Assembly: GCA_028285035.1 (NCBI GenBank)
Contig: JANQQF010000185.1
Location: 89,006-153,005 of the forward strand
DNA from: Phycisphaerae bacterium
Lineage (GTDB): Bacteria; Chloroflexota; Anaerolineae; 4572-78; J111
DNA: 64,000 nucleotides
Direction of reading: 5' to 3'
The translations under genes were made by a program, and so were the position numbers. Below, one piece after another: positions 33,250-41,623 of the stretch. How positions within the stretch are numbered: position 1 is the first letter of the stretch; each line of letters opens with the position of its first letter. Below the pieces are notes generated by a model. The model had not been told where the DNA came from, did no database searches, and worked only from the letters and a program-made list of their open reading frames with translations.

Positions 33250-34317
33250 CTACCCTCTCCACACATTCCACAAGTCCTGGATGCATGTTTCAAGATCACC
33301 CCAATAGACTTTGAAACGGGATTGTTCAAAATATTTGGCCAGATAAGCTTTGACTTTGGTTGGGTCAGCATGATCCTGGCCTGGCCCAATCTGCATCGAA
33401 ATTCCCTCGGCGATGTTGCGATTGTTGGTCCGGCTGTCGTTTCGGGCCTTAATCAAGCCTCGAAACAACGCCCGAAACTCCCAACTGTAAACTTCGTATC
33501 CCAACAACAACAACGAGGTACCGCTCAGGGCCTTGAGTACGCTGCTGGGAATTCGTTTTTGCTGCTCAGAGTGATGGACTTCAAAGTTTTGAGTCGAGAC
33601 CTTAATCAGAAAATCAAGATAATCATCTTCGGTCAAAACCAGCGATTCAGGATACTTATCCAAGCCATATAAATGATAAACCAGCGGACGCTCTATACTG
33701 GGCTGATAGTCGGGCTCCTGGTTATAAATGGAGGGGATATGGTACAAGGTATCGTCCCAGTAGAACATTTCGGTCACTGGGTTTTTGTTGGCGCGGCTCA
33801 ATGCCACTTCTAAAAAATCGTGATAACTCGTTGTAACGTAGATGGGGAGCGGTAATTCGGCCAGCAGCCGGAGTGGGTTTTGTTGAGTCTCATCAAATTT
33901 GGGATAGCCGAGCTGGTAAGCAATTTCAGAAAAGCTTTTTTCGATAGCCGTTTCTTCAACCTCCTCCAGCAAATCAGGATCGAGATCATCATCATCCTCA
34001 ACCATCCCCAGCAGAAAGCCGATTAAGGACGTCAGATAATGGGCTTTGGCCGCCCGGGCACTTTCCTGCACACTATAATATTGGGCTACTTGAGTCAATT
34101 GACGGTTCGCGTGACCCGACAATGGGGAGGCCACATCTTCGTCCTCGGCCCAACTTTCAGCCACATCAGCCGGATCGAGATCGAAAATTCGAGCACTGAT
34201 AAAGTTACTGATAAAAGGAGTGATGGTACCGCGTTCGAGTTGCGTTTTGGTGTTCCCCCAAAAGGGATCGACCTCGGTTGACAATTTCTTTTTAACCAGC
34301 TTTTTCTTCTTGAGCAT
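33250..34317 (-). CDS. SIR2-like domain protein (divergent)
   Basis: A 355-residue protein resembling the SIR2-like NAD-binding family used as effector in defence systems. Recognisable blocks are PIYVTTSYHDFLEVAL (usually TTNYDxLLE), LVYHLYGLDKYPESLVLTEDDY (usually KLHG...VLTexDY) and SLLLLGYEVYSWEFRALFR. The N-terminal glycine loop expected as GAGxS reads ISNFIS, and the catalytic His position reads Tyr, so enzymatic NAD breakdown is uncertain. It begins with a very basic stretch (MLKKKKLVKKKL). TAGGAGGAG precedes the ATG at 34317. It lies between the FGE-like and STAND genes with gaps of 13 and 7 bp, clearly one operon. Confidence 0.72.
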   Translation of the reverse strand: MLKKKKLVKKKLSTEVDPFWGNTKTQLERGTITPFISNFISARIFDLDPADVAESWAEDEDVASPLSGHANRQLTQVAQYYSVQESARAAKAHYLTSLIGFLLGMVEDDDDLDPDLLEEVEETAIEKSFSEIAYQLGYPKFDETQQNPLRLLAELPLPIYVTTSYHDFLEVALSRANKNPVTEMFYWDDTLYHIPSIYNQEPDYQPSIERPLVYHLYGLDKYPESLVLTEDDYLDFLIKVSTQNFEVHHSEQQKRIPSSVLKALSGTSLLLLGYEVYSWEFRALFRGLIKARNDSRTNNRNIAEGISMQIGPGQDHADPTKVKAYLAKYFEQSRFKVYWGDLETCIQDLWNVWRG

Positions 34318-34330
34318 AAAAATGCTCCTC

Positions 34331-35353
34331 CTATAGTTCCTCAACCACCCGAAATCCTCGCCGAACGTGGAGGGTGTCGGCGGCAAACCGGGCCCGTGTG
34401 GTACAGCGTAGACGGGCTGGCGCATCCTTAAACGAGCCGCCCCGACAGACTCGGTACTCTCGGTGGAGGGTCTGTTCGGCAGGGGGAGCCTCGCGCCCAT
34501 CGGGCTGATTGGGGGGTGGATAAGGATAATGAAAATCAGGTTCGGCCCGCTCCCTGCCCCAAATCGTATGGGTCCACTCCCAGACATTACCGACCATATC
34601 AAAACAGCCGTACGGACTTTGGGCGGGGTAATGGTCAACGGGCGTGGTTTCCCGACCATTTTGATTGGCCAATTGATCGTCCCAGCTTTGCCCCCAAGGA
34701 TAGTCCCGTTGATCTTGCGACCCTCGGGCCGCCTTTTCCCACTCAGCCTCGCTGGGCAGGCGATAGGCACGGCCAGTTTGTTCGCTCAACCAGCGGCAAT
34801 AGGTCACCGCATCGTCCCAACGAATGCCCACCAATGGATGATTTAGCTTGGCCTCAGGCGGAGCGTATCCGACCCGAGCCAGTTCCCAGCCCGCTTTAGG
34901 CGAGATGGCGGCTCCAGTTTGTTTCATAAATTCGACGTACTGGGCGTTGGTAATTGGAAATTTGCCAATTTTGTAGAGCGGCAGGCTCGTCGTATGGGCC
35001 GGAGCTTCGTGGGAATCGCCATCATCGCGCCCCATCGTAAATGGCCCGTCGGGAATGAGAATGGTTTCAGGCTCATAGGGTAATCGTGGTCGCTCAAGTT
35101 CAACGTCATCCACATCGATATCTTCCACATTATTGGCTAAAAGCAGCGGTCTCAGCCCTTTTTTGAGGTTATTCAGGCTGGGTTCAGTCAGTTCAGTGGA
35201 CAAGGCTTCCATAATCAACTCAATAGCATCTTCGTGATCGCTGATTTGGTTGAGAAGATCCAGCGGGACACGGATGCCATATTTGGCTTCCCTTTCCCGG
35301 AGGACGTGCAGATTTTCGCGTGTTCTCTGCAATAGTTGTTTGAGCGTGGCCAT
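34331..35353 (-). CDS. FGE-sulfatase-domain protein with N-terminal adaptor-like domain
   Basis: A 340-residue protein. Residues 1-85 are helical with LHVLREREAKYGIRVPLDLL, a pattern I associate with small adaptor (effector-associated-type) domains in Chloroflexota and cyanobacteria. From about 95 comes a formylglycine-generating-enzyme fold: IPDGPFTMGRDDGDSHEAPA, PITNAQYVEFM, LPSEAEWEKAARG, DMVGNVWEW, CRGGSFKD and RRGFRVVEEL. The two catalytic cysteines of true FGE (C-x4-C before RYRxxAR) do not appear, so it is probably a binding or sensor domain. First gene of the operon with SIR2-like and nSTAND1 genes; such combinations are described for NTP-dependent conflict systems. Confidence 0.8.
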   Translation of the reverse strand: MATLKQLLQRTRENLHVLREREAKYGIRVPLDLLNQISDHEDAIELIMEALSTELTEPSLNNLKKGLRPLLLANNVEDIDVDDVELERPRLPYEPETILIPDGPFTMGRDDGDSHEAPAHTTSLPLYKIGKFPITNAQYVEFMKQTGAAISPKAGWELARVGYAPPEAKLNHPLVGIRWDDAVTYCRWLSEQTGRAYRLPSEAEWEKAARGSQDQRDYPWGQSWDDQLANQNGRETTPVDHYPAQSPYGCFDMVGNVWEWTHTIWGRERAEPDFHYPYPPPNQPDGREAPPAEQTLHREYRVCRGGSFKDAPARLRCTTRARFAADTLHVRRGFRVVEEL

Positions 35354-35378
35354 CGTGGGTTTATACTCTTCTATTCAT

Positions 35379-35429
35379 CTGAGGGGTATTTTATCCCTCA
35401 GTATACCACGAATCTTAAGGGAACTACAA
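35379..35429 (-). promoter_or_regulatory. Promoter of the FGE/SIR2/STAND operon with inverted repeat
   Basis: Minus strand: TTGTAG (35429-35424), 18-bp spacer, TATACT (35405-35400), immediately followed by CTGAGGG...CCCTCAG (35401-35379), an inverted repeat with a nine-base centre covering the start of transcription. It may be an operator or a hairpin in the leader. The 220-bp gap to 35573 shows nothing else. Confidence 0.55.
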
Positions 35430-35573
35430 TAAACGGGAGTTTTACTGGTAGTGGCATCGCCTCAACCAGATCGAATAACAATTTGTGTAGGGGCAACGGC
35501 AATCGGGCCGGAGCCGATTGCCTCGCCCTCCATTGGGAGCAGTAATTTAGGGAGGTATCCATCTAAAATCTGA

Positions 35574-36062
35574 TTAGCCTGAAGCGCAACCACCGAATTG
35601 ACGTTGCAAGGCATTAACGGCAGCCGTCATACTCTGTTCCAATTGCTTGCGCATGGCAGGGACATTGCTGTGCTCAAAATAATGTTGCCATGTCATTTGA
35701 CAGCCGCCAACAACGGGAGTGAAGGAGAGAACAACGACGTGACCACGCATTCCAAATGGATGCGTCGCGTCGATACCCCGAAAGGCATAGCCTTGTGGCG
35801 GTTGCCAATCGATGATCTCTTCTTCCAGCACCAATCCATTTTCTAAAATACAGGTACGTATCGAACCTACTGAGGTCACCTCACCCACGTTGGGTGAGGT
35901 GACCGTCACATCCTTCATCCACGAGAACACTTGGCACATCATTGCTGGGTTGTTGAGGGCATGGAAGAGGATATCTGGAGCTGCATTAATCATCGAGGTT
36001 AACGCAATCTGCAGTGGAGCGGCTGTCCATTGGCTAACGTTAATCTGATCGTAATACATCAT
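35574..36062 (-). CDS. SRPBCC-fold protein (polyketide cyclase-like)
   Basis: A 162-residue protein with the START/SRPBCC pattern: APLQIALTSMINAAPDILFHAL at the start, EEEIIDWQPPQGYAFRGI in the middle and VVVLSFTPVVGGCQMTWQHYF near the end, which is the classical strand order of ligand-binding helix-grip proteins. Such proteins bind hydrophobic ligands; the ligand here is unknown. GTGAGGAA precedes the ATG. It lies 36 bp downstream of the haloalkane-dehalogenase-like gene on the same strand, probably one transcript with that gene and possibly with the ABM gene. Confidence 0.8.
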   Translation of the reverse strand: MMYYDQINVSQWTAAPLQIALTSMINAAPDILFHALNNPAMMCQVFSWMKDVTVTSPNVGEVTSVGSIRTCILENGLVLEEEIIDWQPPQGYAFRGIDATHPFGMRGHVVVLSFTPVVGGCQMTWQHYFEHSNVPAMRKQLEQSMTAAVNALQRQFGGCASG

Positions 36063-36098
36063 TTCCTCACAGTCATCATCTGTAGACCAGATGATAGA

Positions 36099-37019
36099 TT
36101 AAGATTGAAAGGAGACCATCTCAGCAGTGACGGGATTCCTTTCGACTCTTCGATACCACTCAGCGATCCCTTGCCCGATCTCGTGTGGATAATCCTCTTG
36201 AATAAAATGCAAGCCTTCTCCAAGATCGATGATCTCTACGTTGCTGATATTTTCTTTGACCCAAGTCACATCTTTTCCTATCATTGCAACACCAGGTGTC
36301 ACCTGAAAACCGAGCATCGGTGTATCAGTTTCGGCCAGCCATTTTCTGTATGACAAAATCGCATCCGCAACTGCCTTTGGTTTCCCATTGATCGGGATTT
36401 CCCTTGGCCAGACCAATAAGGGGGTTCGACTCTTCATTGTCGGATATGGGCGTTTATAGTGTCCCATTTCCTCGTCACTTAAATCTCTCATAACCAGGTC
36501 TGGAATGACCTTATTAACCATGATGTTGGCGACTTTAACCATCAAAGGCCCAAACAGAGATGACCTCATTAATTTCATACCAATTTTAGTGCTGGTCGGC
36601 ATTTCATCAACGACCGGGATCGAAACCATGGCTTCCATAAAGGCGATGGCCTTGATATTCTCACGGTTTAGGTTGGCATAATGAAAGCCAAGACCAGACC
36701 CCCAGTCGTGCAGGACGAGCGTCACATTCTTTAACCCCATTTGCGTTATAAACGCATCAAGATATTTATAGGTGTTGACAAATCCGTACTCGATATCCGG
36801 TTTATCGGATTTTCCCATACCAATGAGATCGGGGGCAATACAACGACCCAGACCGGTTAGATAAGGAATAACATTTCGCCAGAGATAAGATGATGTTGGG
36901 GCACCGTGCAAGAATAAGATCGGATCACCTTCACCCTCATCAATGTAATGCATCTTTGAGCCTAACACGGACACATATTTCGATTGAAATGGAAAATCTG
37001 CTGAAATTGTCTTTGACAT
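36099..37019 (-). CDS. Haloalkane-dehalogenase-like alpha/beta hydrolase
   Basis: A 306-residue hydrolase close to the DhaA/DhlA group. LHDWGSGLGFHYA places the nucleophile Asp105 with Trp106 of the halide pocket; IAFMEAM gives the acid Glu129 and GEGLHFIQED the base His271. The motif that reads HGNPTSSYLWRN in DhaA is HGAPTSSYLWRN here, so the halide-binding Asn is replaced by Ala40. Hydrolytic dehalogenation of alkyl halides is the family reaction, but with this change another ester or epoxide-like substrate, or weak activity, is possible. AGGAGAAAATC precedes the ATG. It sits in a minus-strand group with ABM and SRPBCC genes, divergent from a TetR gene. Confidence 0.8.
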   Translation of the reverse strand: MSKTISADFPFQSKYVSVLGSKMHYIDEGEGDPILFLHGAPTSSYLWRNVIPYLTGLGRCIAPDLIGMGKSDKPDIEYGFVNTYKYLDAFITQMGLKNVTLVLHDWGSGLGFHYANLNRENIKAIAFMEAMVSIPVVDEMPTSTKIGMKLMRSSLFGPLMVKVANIMVNKVIPDLVMRDLSDEEMGHYKRPYPTMKSRTPLLVWPREIPINGKPKAVADAILSYRKWLAETDTPMLGFQVTPGVAMIGKDVTWVKENISNVEIIDLGEGLHFIQEDYPHEIGQGIAEWYRRVERNPVTAEMVSFQS

Positions 37020-37112
37020 GATTTTCTCCTAAATAAACGATTACATAAGGGCGACAGTCACTTTTGAAATGACCGTCACCTCAAATATCAACTAACGGCC
37101 AAATGTTTTTAC

Positions 37113-37421
37113 TTACTGTGCAATTGTGAATACATTGCGTATTGACGTTTCAAGGGGAGCCGCCAATAGTCCAGGAACGTCCTTCAAAATAAAGCCAATG
37201 TTGTTTTGATGAAATGCTAAGGCTTCTTCACTGGCAAAGACTGAGTCGACAAAAAATCGATTCGTTTCCTCATCAAAAGAGGCAAACCAGGCAATGGGTC
37301 CACCTTCCGCCTTTTTCAGAGAAATTTGTTGCTCACACTTGATTAATAATTCCCTGACCGCTTCAATCTTGTCAGCTTTCGGGGTCATAATTGCTCGGCG
37401 ATGCTCCATTGTGTTACTCAT
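37113..37421 (-). CDS. Antibiotic-biosynthesis-monooxygenase (ABM) domain protein
   Basis: A 102-residue ferredoxin-like ABM-domain protein: AIMTPKADKIEAVRELLIKCEQ, PIAWFASFDEETNRFFVDSV, then FASEEALAFHQNNIG and a C-terminal tail. ABM proteins act as cofactor-free monooxygenases, heme-degrading enzymes or putative quinol-modifying enzymes, often as small dimers; the substrate cannot be told. AGGAGATTATT precedes the ATG. It is the first gene of the minus-strand group with the dehalogenase-like and SRPBCC genes and divergent from the TetR gene. Three further ABM domains are coded at 45647-47015. Confidence 0.8.
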   Translation of the reverse strand: MSNTMEHRRAIMTPKADKIEAVRELLIKCEQQISLKKAEGGPIAWFASFDEETNRFFVDSVFASEEALAFHQNNIGFILKDVPGLLAAPLETSIRNVFTIAQ

Positions 37422-37645
37422 AATAATCTCCTATGTGTTAGTACTTACTGCCCCAGCCAAAGGTATGGCTGGATCAGTGGGTGTGTTTACCCTAAGTTGA
37501 ATGAGTTGCTCACAGTCTATCGCCAAACGGGATTAGGTAACATGACAAATCGTTTAGTTTATCGTTTGGTTCGTTGGGAGAATGGGAGCAATTTCGTTTG
37601 GAGAAGTAGATTGGTCCAGTCTACAACGCAATGAATAATTATTGC

Positions 37646-37705
37646 TTGACATCAAGCACAATCTATGATATATTTATTCCGTAGTGATCACTACGGAATA
37701 AATAT
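37646..37705 (+). promoter_or_regulatory. TetR-gene promoter with 36-bp perfect palindromic operator
   Basis: A consensus-like promoter, TTGACA (37646-37651), 17-bp spacer, TATATT (37669-37674), is overlapped by a perfect 36-bp palindrome (37670-37705) with centre CCGTAGTGATCACTACGG. A 30-bp copy stands at 38320-38349. Bound TetR would hide the -10 and the start of transcription. The rest of the 37422-37645 gap has several AAACGA repeats on the minus strand but no clear promoter. Confidence 0.85.
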
Positions 37706-37726
37706 TGGATAAGTTGGAGATTTGAA

Positions 37727-38308
37727 GTGGCCCGAAAAAAAGAATTTGATCCAGATATAGCACTCAACAAAGCCATGACCCTCTTTTGGCACAAAGGTTA
37801 TACAGCGACTTCAATTCAGAATTTGGTCGATCATCTGGAAATAAGCCCACGCAGTCTGTATGATACCTTTACCAGTAAACATGATTTGTTTATCGCTGCG
37901 TTAGGGCGTTATCGAGCGATGAGAGCGGGCCAAACATCAACTATTCGAGAATCATTAAGTTCGCCCAAAACTATAATTCAGACAATGTTTGAAGGATTTA
38001 TGACGGAAGCCGTTACGGATTTAGATCGAAAAGGCTGTTTTTTTGTCAATTCTGCCGTGGAACTGGCTGGGCAAGATGAGGACATGACTCTAAAGTCAAA
38101 AGAAACTTACCAGAATATGGAATTTGTATTCAGAAGCTTGCTAGAGCAAGCTCAAGAGGTTGGTGAGTTGAGTAATGATAAAGATGTTCAAGCCCTAGCT
38201 CAGTATCTGACAAATGCTATGTTTGGTATTCGAGTCATGGCAAAAATGAATCCAGATAAGGAGGTCTTGGCAAATGTAATCCATCTGACCCTCTCTATTC
38301 TCGATTGA
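37727..38308 (+). CDS. TetR-family transcriptional repressor
   Basis: A 193-residue TetR regulator. DPDIALNKAMTLFWHKGYTA with SIQNLVDHLEISPRSLYDTF is the N-terminal helix-turn-helix, followed by the variable ligand-binding half that includes GCFFVNSAVELAG, a pattern of the AcrR/NemR-like group. Start is GTG at 37727 with TTGGAGA seven nucleotides upstream. The gene is flanked on both sides by the same long palindrome, so it very likely represses itself and the membrane-protein gene at 38418, and possibly the divergent ABM operon. The ligand is unknown; electrophiles or halogenated compounds would fit the neighbours. Confidence 0.92.
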   Translation: MARKKEFDPDIALNKAMTLFWHKGYTATSIQNLVDHLEISPRSLYDTFTSKHDLFIAALGRYRAMRAGQTSTIRESLSSPKTIIQTMFEGFMTEAVTDLDRKGCFFVNSAVELAGQDEDMTLKSKETYQNMEFVFRSLLEQAQEVGELSNDKDVQALAQYLTNAMFGIRVMAKMNPDKEVLANVIHLTLSILD

Positions 38309-38319
38309 TATTTTTTTGC

Positions 38320-38349
38320 GTTTATTCCGTAGTGATCACTACGGAATAA
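38320..38349 (+). promoter_or_regulatory. Second TetR operator, 30-bp perfect palindrome
   Basis: Same sequence as the operator at 37670-37705 over 30 bp (core CCGTAGTGATCACTACGG). It begins 11 bp after the tetR stop and lies 69 bp before the start of the membrane-protein gene at 38418. Confidence 0.85.
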
Positions 38350-38417
38350 ATTAGAGGTCTATAACCGACTTTTATGAATAAACCAATTATTGAAAGTTTA
38401 CTAAGGAGATTATCAAG

Positions 38418-38897
38418 ATGAGTATCAAAGCAGAATCAAATTTATTATCTATATCTACAACTCGACCTAGCACTATAACCTGGATTGCCATTCTTATTTT
38501 ATTAACCACAATGCGAGGGGTTATGGTAACCCAACTGCCAAGCCTACAGATGTTTGGTGGTGTTAACCCTGATGCCTGGTTTACGCCCTGGGTAAGCGAT
38601 ACGATTCTGGGTATCCTGGCTCCGTTTATGGCATACATTGCTTTTCAAAAGAGCGGAATTAAAATTTGGGGCTTGTTGTTGGTCTATAATGCCGTTGGCG
38701 CGTTCGACTACATGCACGGTATCGCCACGCAATGGACTGACCCGTTGATCCCTAATGGAATGTTTGGTACGCCTGAATTGACTTATGGTTCTATAGGCTT
38801 TAGCTTAGTTGTTCAATTGATTGTGATCATCCTTTTATTCCAAAGGGAAGTCGTAACCTATTTTTCACAATCAAGCCAAGAGGGAAATAATAATTGA
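38418..38897 (+). CDS. Small multi-pass membrane protein under TetR control
   Basis: A 159-residue protein with about four hydrophobic segments (TITWIAILILLTTMRGVMV, WVSDTILGILAPFMAYIAF, IWGLLLVYNAVGAFDYMHG, GFSLVVQLIVIILLF). I do not recognise the family. TAAGGAGATTATCAAG precedes the ATG. The TetR operator copy at 38320-38349 lies in its promoter region, so it is the most certain target of that repressor. A role in tolerance of the compound sensed by TetR is an inference. It converges on LAL3. Confidence 0.8.
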   Translation: MSIKAESNLLSISTTRPSTITWIAILILLTTMRGVMVTQLPSLQMFGGVNPDAWFTPWVSDTILGILAPFMAYIAFQKSGIKIWGLLLVYNAVGAFDYMHGIATQWTDPLIPNGMFGTPELTYGSIGFSLVVQLIVIILLFQREVVTYFSQSSQEGNNN

Positions 38898-38941
38898 TCG
38901 AGGGAGTTTTGTATGAAGAGTCGTTTGGAGTAATCCCATCT

Positions 38942-41623
38942 TCAAATGAGTCCGAGGCGACGGGCGTGGAGGGTCGCCTCGGTACGATTGCGGACATCAA
39001 GCTTGCCAAAGATATTGTTGGTGTGATAGGCCACAGTGCCTGTGGCTATGATCAAACGCTCGGCGATTTGAGGATTCGATAGGCCATCACCAATCAAGCG
39101 CAAAATTTCAAGCTCTCGTTGGGTCAGCGGCTCAATGAGGGGTTGTGCCGGGGCACCGACGGGGAGAAAGGCTGCTTGGATGGCACCAATGAAAGGATCA
39201 ACCTCCCCTTCACGCGCTAGCTCACGCAATAGAGGGGCCAAGTCGACGGCCTGCTCGACAAACACACGCAGATACCCACCATGTTGGGCTAAATTTATCG
39301 CTGTTCGCAGGTGAGTCAGAGCTGCTTCTGTTTGCCCCAGCCGCTGACAGGCACTAGCCTGCAACACAGCCCCAACTAATTCATTTTCGCGCCAATCGGC
39401 CGACTGAGCTTGGGTCTGACACGTAGCGAGGTAGTCAAGGGCAGCCTTGGGATCACGATGGAGCAACCAGCGGGCGTAAATAAGTTGCGAAGTATGGTAT
39501 CGTAGGCGTGTGACATAGGCAGGGCGCTCCTGAGCAAAGCTGGCCGCCCAAGCTATCACTGCATCGTGATTGCCCTGCAACAAATGCAAATGCGCCCGGA
39601 GGGTTGTCACCTGAAAATTGGCCAGTGGGCTAGATCGACGCGGCGCAAGGGCCTCGATTTGGGCGAGCACAGTTAATGTATCCTCCCATTCGCCCTGTGC
39701 CTGACGGATTCGGGCCAGCATCTCGAGACTACCTCCCAGGATGGAGGGATTTCGACTCGCGGTCCGAGTAATGGTCAAACTTCGCTGAACAGCATCAAAG
39801 GCCTCGCTAAGCTGGTTGCGCTTAAGATGCAACGCGCTATAGCTTCGCCAAGCCAGATCGAGCATCGGATTGATTAGATGTTGTTCTGGCGGGAGGCTGG
39901 CAATTATCTCCCGACAGGTCACTTCAGCCAGATTCAAGTCTCCCTGGGCCATATAGGTCTCCGCCAAATCACCACTGGCGTAGACCCACCAAGCCAGATC
40001 ACTGGGTTGATTGAGATGTTGCCGGGATCGTTCAAAGGAGTCGATGGCCAGCCTCACATCGCCATTGATGCGTTGGGCGTAACCTTGTACCTGATAACTT
40101 AACCCTCGTACTGATTGATTGGGCAATTTAGTAAAATCAACCACATCCAGTTTAGTGATTGCGTCATTTGTATTGCCTTGAAAAAGATCAACCTCGGCTT
40201 CCAATACGCCAATCACATTATTTATTTCGGCCAGATTAGGAGGCTGATTTGCAGACAAATATTCAGTTAAAAGCGGACGCAAACGTTCCAAATAACTGGC
40301 TAGCTCATCAAATCCCTTAATCGTTAGCGTGGCCAAACCAAAGGCCAGAATTAATGTTGAATATGTAACTACTACATCTTGGGGTAGACGTTTTTGCCAA
40401 TTAATCAAGCTGATGGCGTGAGTATTGCACCAGGAAAAATCATTAGTCTGATGGGATAACAACTGGGCTACCTCTTGATACTGCTGAACCGTTAAGCCAT
40501 GTTCAATCGCCTCTTCAATAAAACCGTTATCACGCAGCCAGGTAAAGGCCCGAGCTTGATAGGTTTTGTATTGCTCGGGATGTTTGGTGAGTAATTGTTG
40601 GCGCAAGGTATCGGATAGCAAGGGGTGATAACGATACCAGCCCCCCTGCCCCTCCAATGCACTGACAAACAGGTTGCGCTGTTCAATATCATCTAGCATC
40701 AATTGGCTGTCATTGCGCTCGGTAACTGCATCACACAAGGCCGCATTGAAACGATTGAGAATGGCAGTGGCAGTGAGAAAGTGCCGCACTTCAGCCGATT
40801 GTTGGCTTAACACCTCGTCGGTCAAATAAGCAATCAAATAGCGATCCTGACCAGTCACTTGGGTCAACTGCGTCTCAAGATCACCGCCCCCTTGCAAGGA
40901 CAAGGCTATCAGTTGCAAAGCACCAATCCAGCCCTCGGTATGAGCCGTCAAACGAGTAATGTCTGTATCACTCAGATTCAGCTTGACTCCTTCACACAGA
41001 AATTGCCCTACTTCGGGCGTGGTAAATTGCAGGGCAGGGGCATCGATGATGTTTAACTGACCCCGCACCCGCCAGCGGGCCAGTGGCATCTGTGGTAGCT
41101 CACGACTGGTGATTAGTGTGTGAATGTGGGCTGGGACATGCTCAATCCAATACTGTACGATGCGTTGCACGGTTTCATTTGTGATGGTGTGCCAATCATC
41201 AAGCACCAAAGCCAATGGGGTGGGGTAGTTCGTCAGTTCATTGATCAGTTGGTTGAGCAGGGCATAGGGTTCAATTTGTTGGGGATTGATTTGGCCAGAT
41301 TGCAGCGCGGCAGCCACATCTGCACCAAGATCTGGATCTATTTGTTGCCAAGCCCCGATGAAGTATTTGAGAAATTGGGTGGGGTCGTTGTCAAATTCTT
41401 CTAATGTTAACCAAGCTGTGGTAGCTGTAGCTTCAGAAGCAGGCTGTTGCTGAGTTGCAACCCAAGCTACAGCCAGGGTAGTCTTGCCATAGCCAGCCGG
41501 CGCGTGAATCAAATTCAGCTTGCCACGCGCCCCCTGATTGAGTTGATCCAGCAAACGCTGTCGCACGACATAGGTGTGTGGTAGGTTGGGTGGTCGCAAT
41601 TTTGTTAATAGGATTGGGTTCAT
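38942..41623 (-). CDS. LAL-type LuxR-family regulator (LAL3)
   Basis: An 893-residue MalT-like regulator, the most divergent of the four. Walker A is APAGYGKTT (41-49), Walker B ALVLDDWH, followed by WYRYHPLLSDTLRQQLL, TPR-like helices, and a C-terminal LuxR HTH (LTQRELEILRLIGDGLSNPQ, GTVAYHTNNIFGKLDVRN). It has no inverted-repeat insert in the loop after Walker A. A weak -10 (GATAAC) ends five nucleotides before the ATG, so it may also be leaderless, though less clearly than LAL1, 2 and 4. Target genes are not evident; the SARP gene lies 124 bp upstream in the same direction. Confidence 0.9.
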   Translation of the reverse strand: MNPILLTKLRPPNLPHTYVVRQRLLDQLNQGARGKLNLIHAPAGYGKTTLAVAWVATQQQPASEATATTAWLTLEEFDNDPTQFLKYFIGAWQQIDPDLGADVAAALQSGQINPQQIEPYALLNQLINELTNYPTPLALVLDDWHTITNETVQRIVQYWIEHVPAHIHTLITSRELPQMPLARWRVRGQLNIIDAPALQFTTPEVGQFLCEGVKLNLSDTDITRLTAHTEGWIGALQLIALSLQGGGDLETQLTQVTGQDRYLIAYLTDEVLSQQSAEVRHFLTATAILNRFNAALCDAVTERNDSQLMLDDIEQRNLFVSALEGQGGWYRYHPLLSDTLRQQLLTKHPEQYKTYQARAFTWLRDNGFIEEAIEHGLTVQQYQEVAQLLSHQTNDFSWCNTHAISLINWQKRLPQDVVVTYSTLILAFGLATLTIKGFDELASYLERLRPLLTEYLSANQPPNLAEINNVIGVLEAEVDLFQGNTNDAITKLDVVDFTKLPNQSVRGLSYQVQGYAQRINGDVRLAIDSFERSRQHLNQPSDLAWWVYASGDLAETYMAQGDLNLAEVTCREIIASLPPEQHLINPMLDLAWRSYSALHLKRNQLSEAFDAVQRSLTITRTASRNPSILGGSLEMLARIRQAQGEWEDTLTVLAQIEALAPRRSSPLANFQVTTLRAHLHLLQGNHDAVIAWAASFAQERPAYVTRLRYHTSQLIYARWLLHRDPKAALDYLATCQTQAQSADWRENELVGAVLQASACQRLGQTEAALTHLRTAINLAQHGGYLRVFVEQAVDLAPLLRELAREGEVDPFIGAIQAAFLPVGAPAQPLIEPLTQRELEILRLIGDGLSNPQIAERLIIATGTVAYHTNNIFGKLDVRNRTEATLHARRLGLI

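Noticed and set aside
37551..37600. CGTTT repeats upstream of the ABM gene at 37421 as a SARP-type operator
   Set aside because: Spacing (12, 9, 23 bp) is irregular and no -10 element follows at the right distance.
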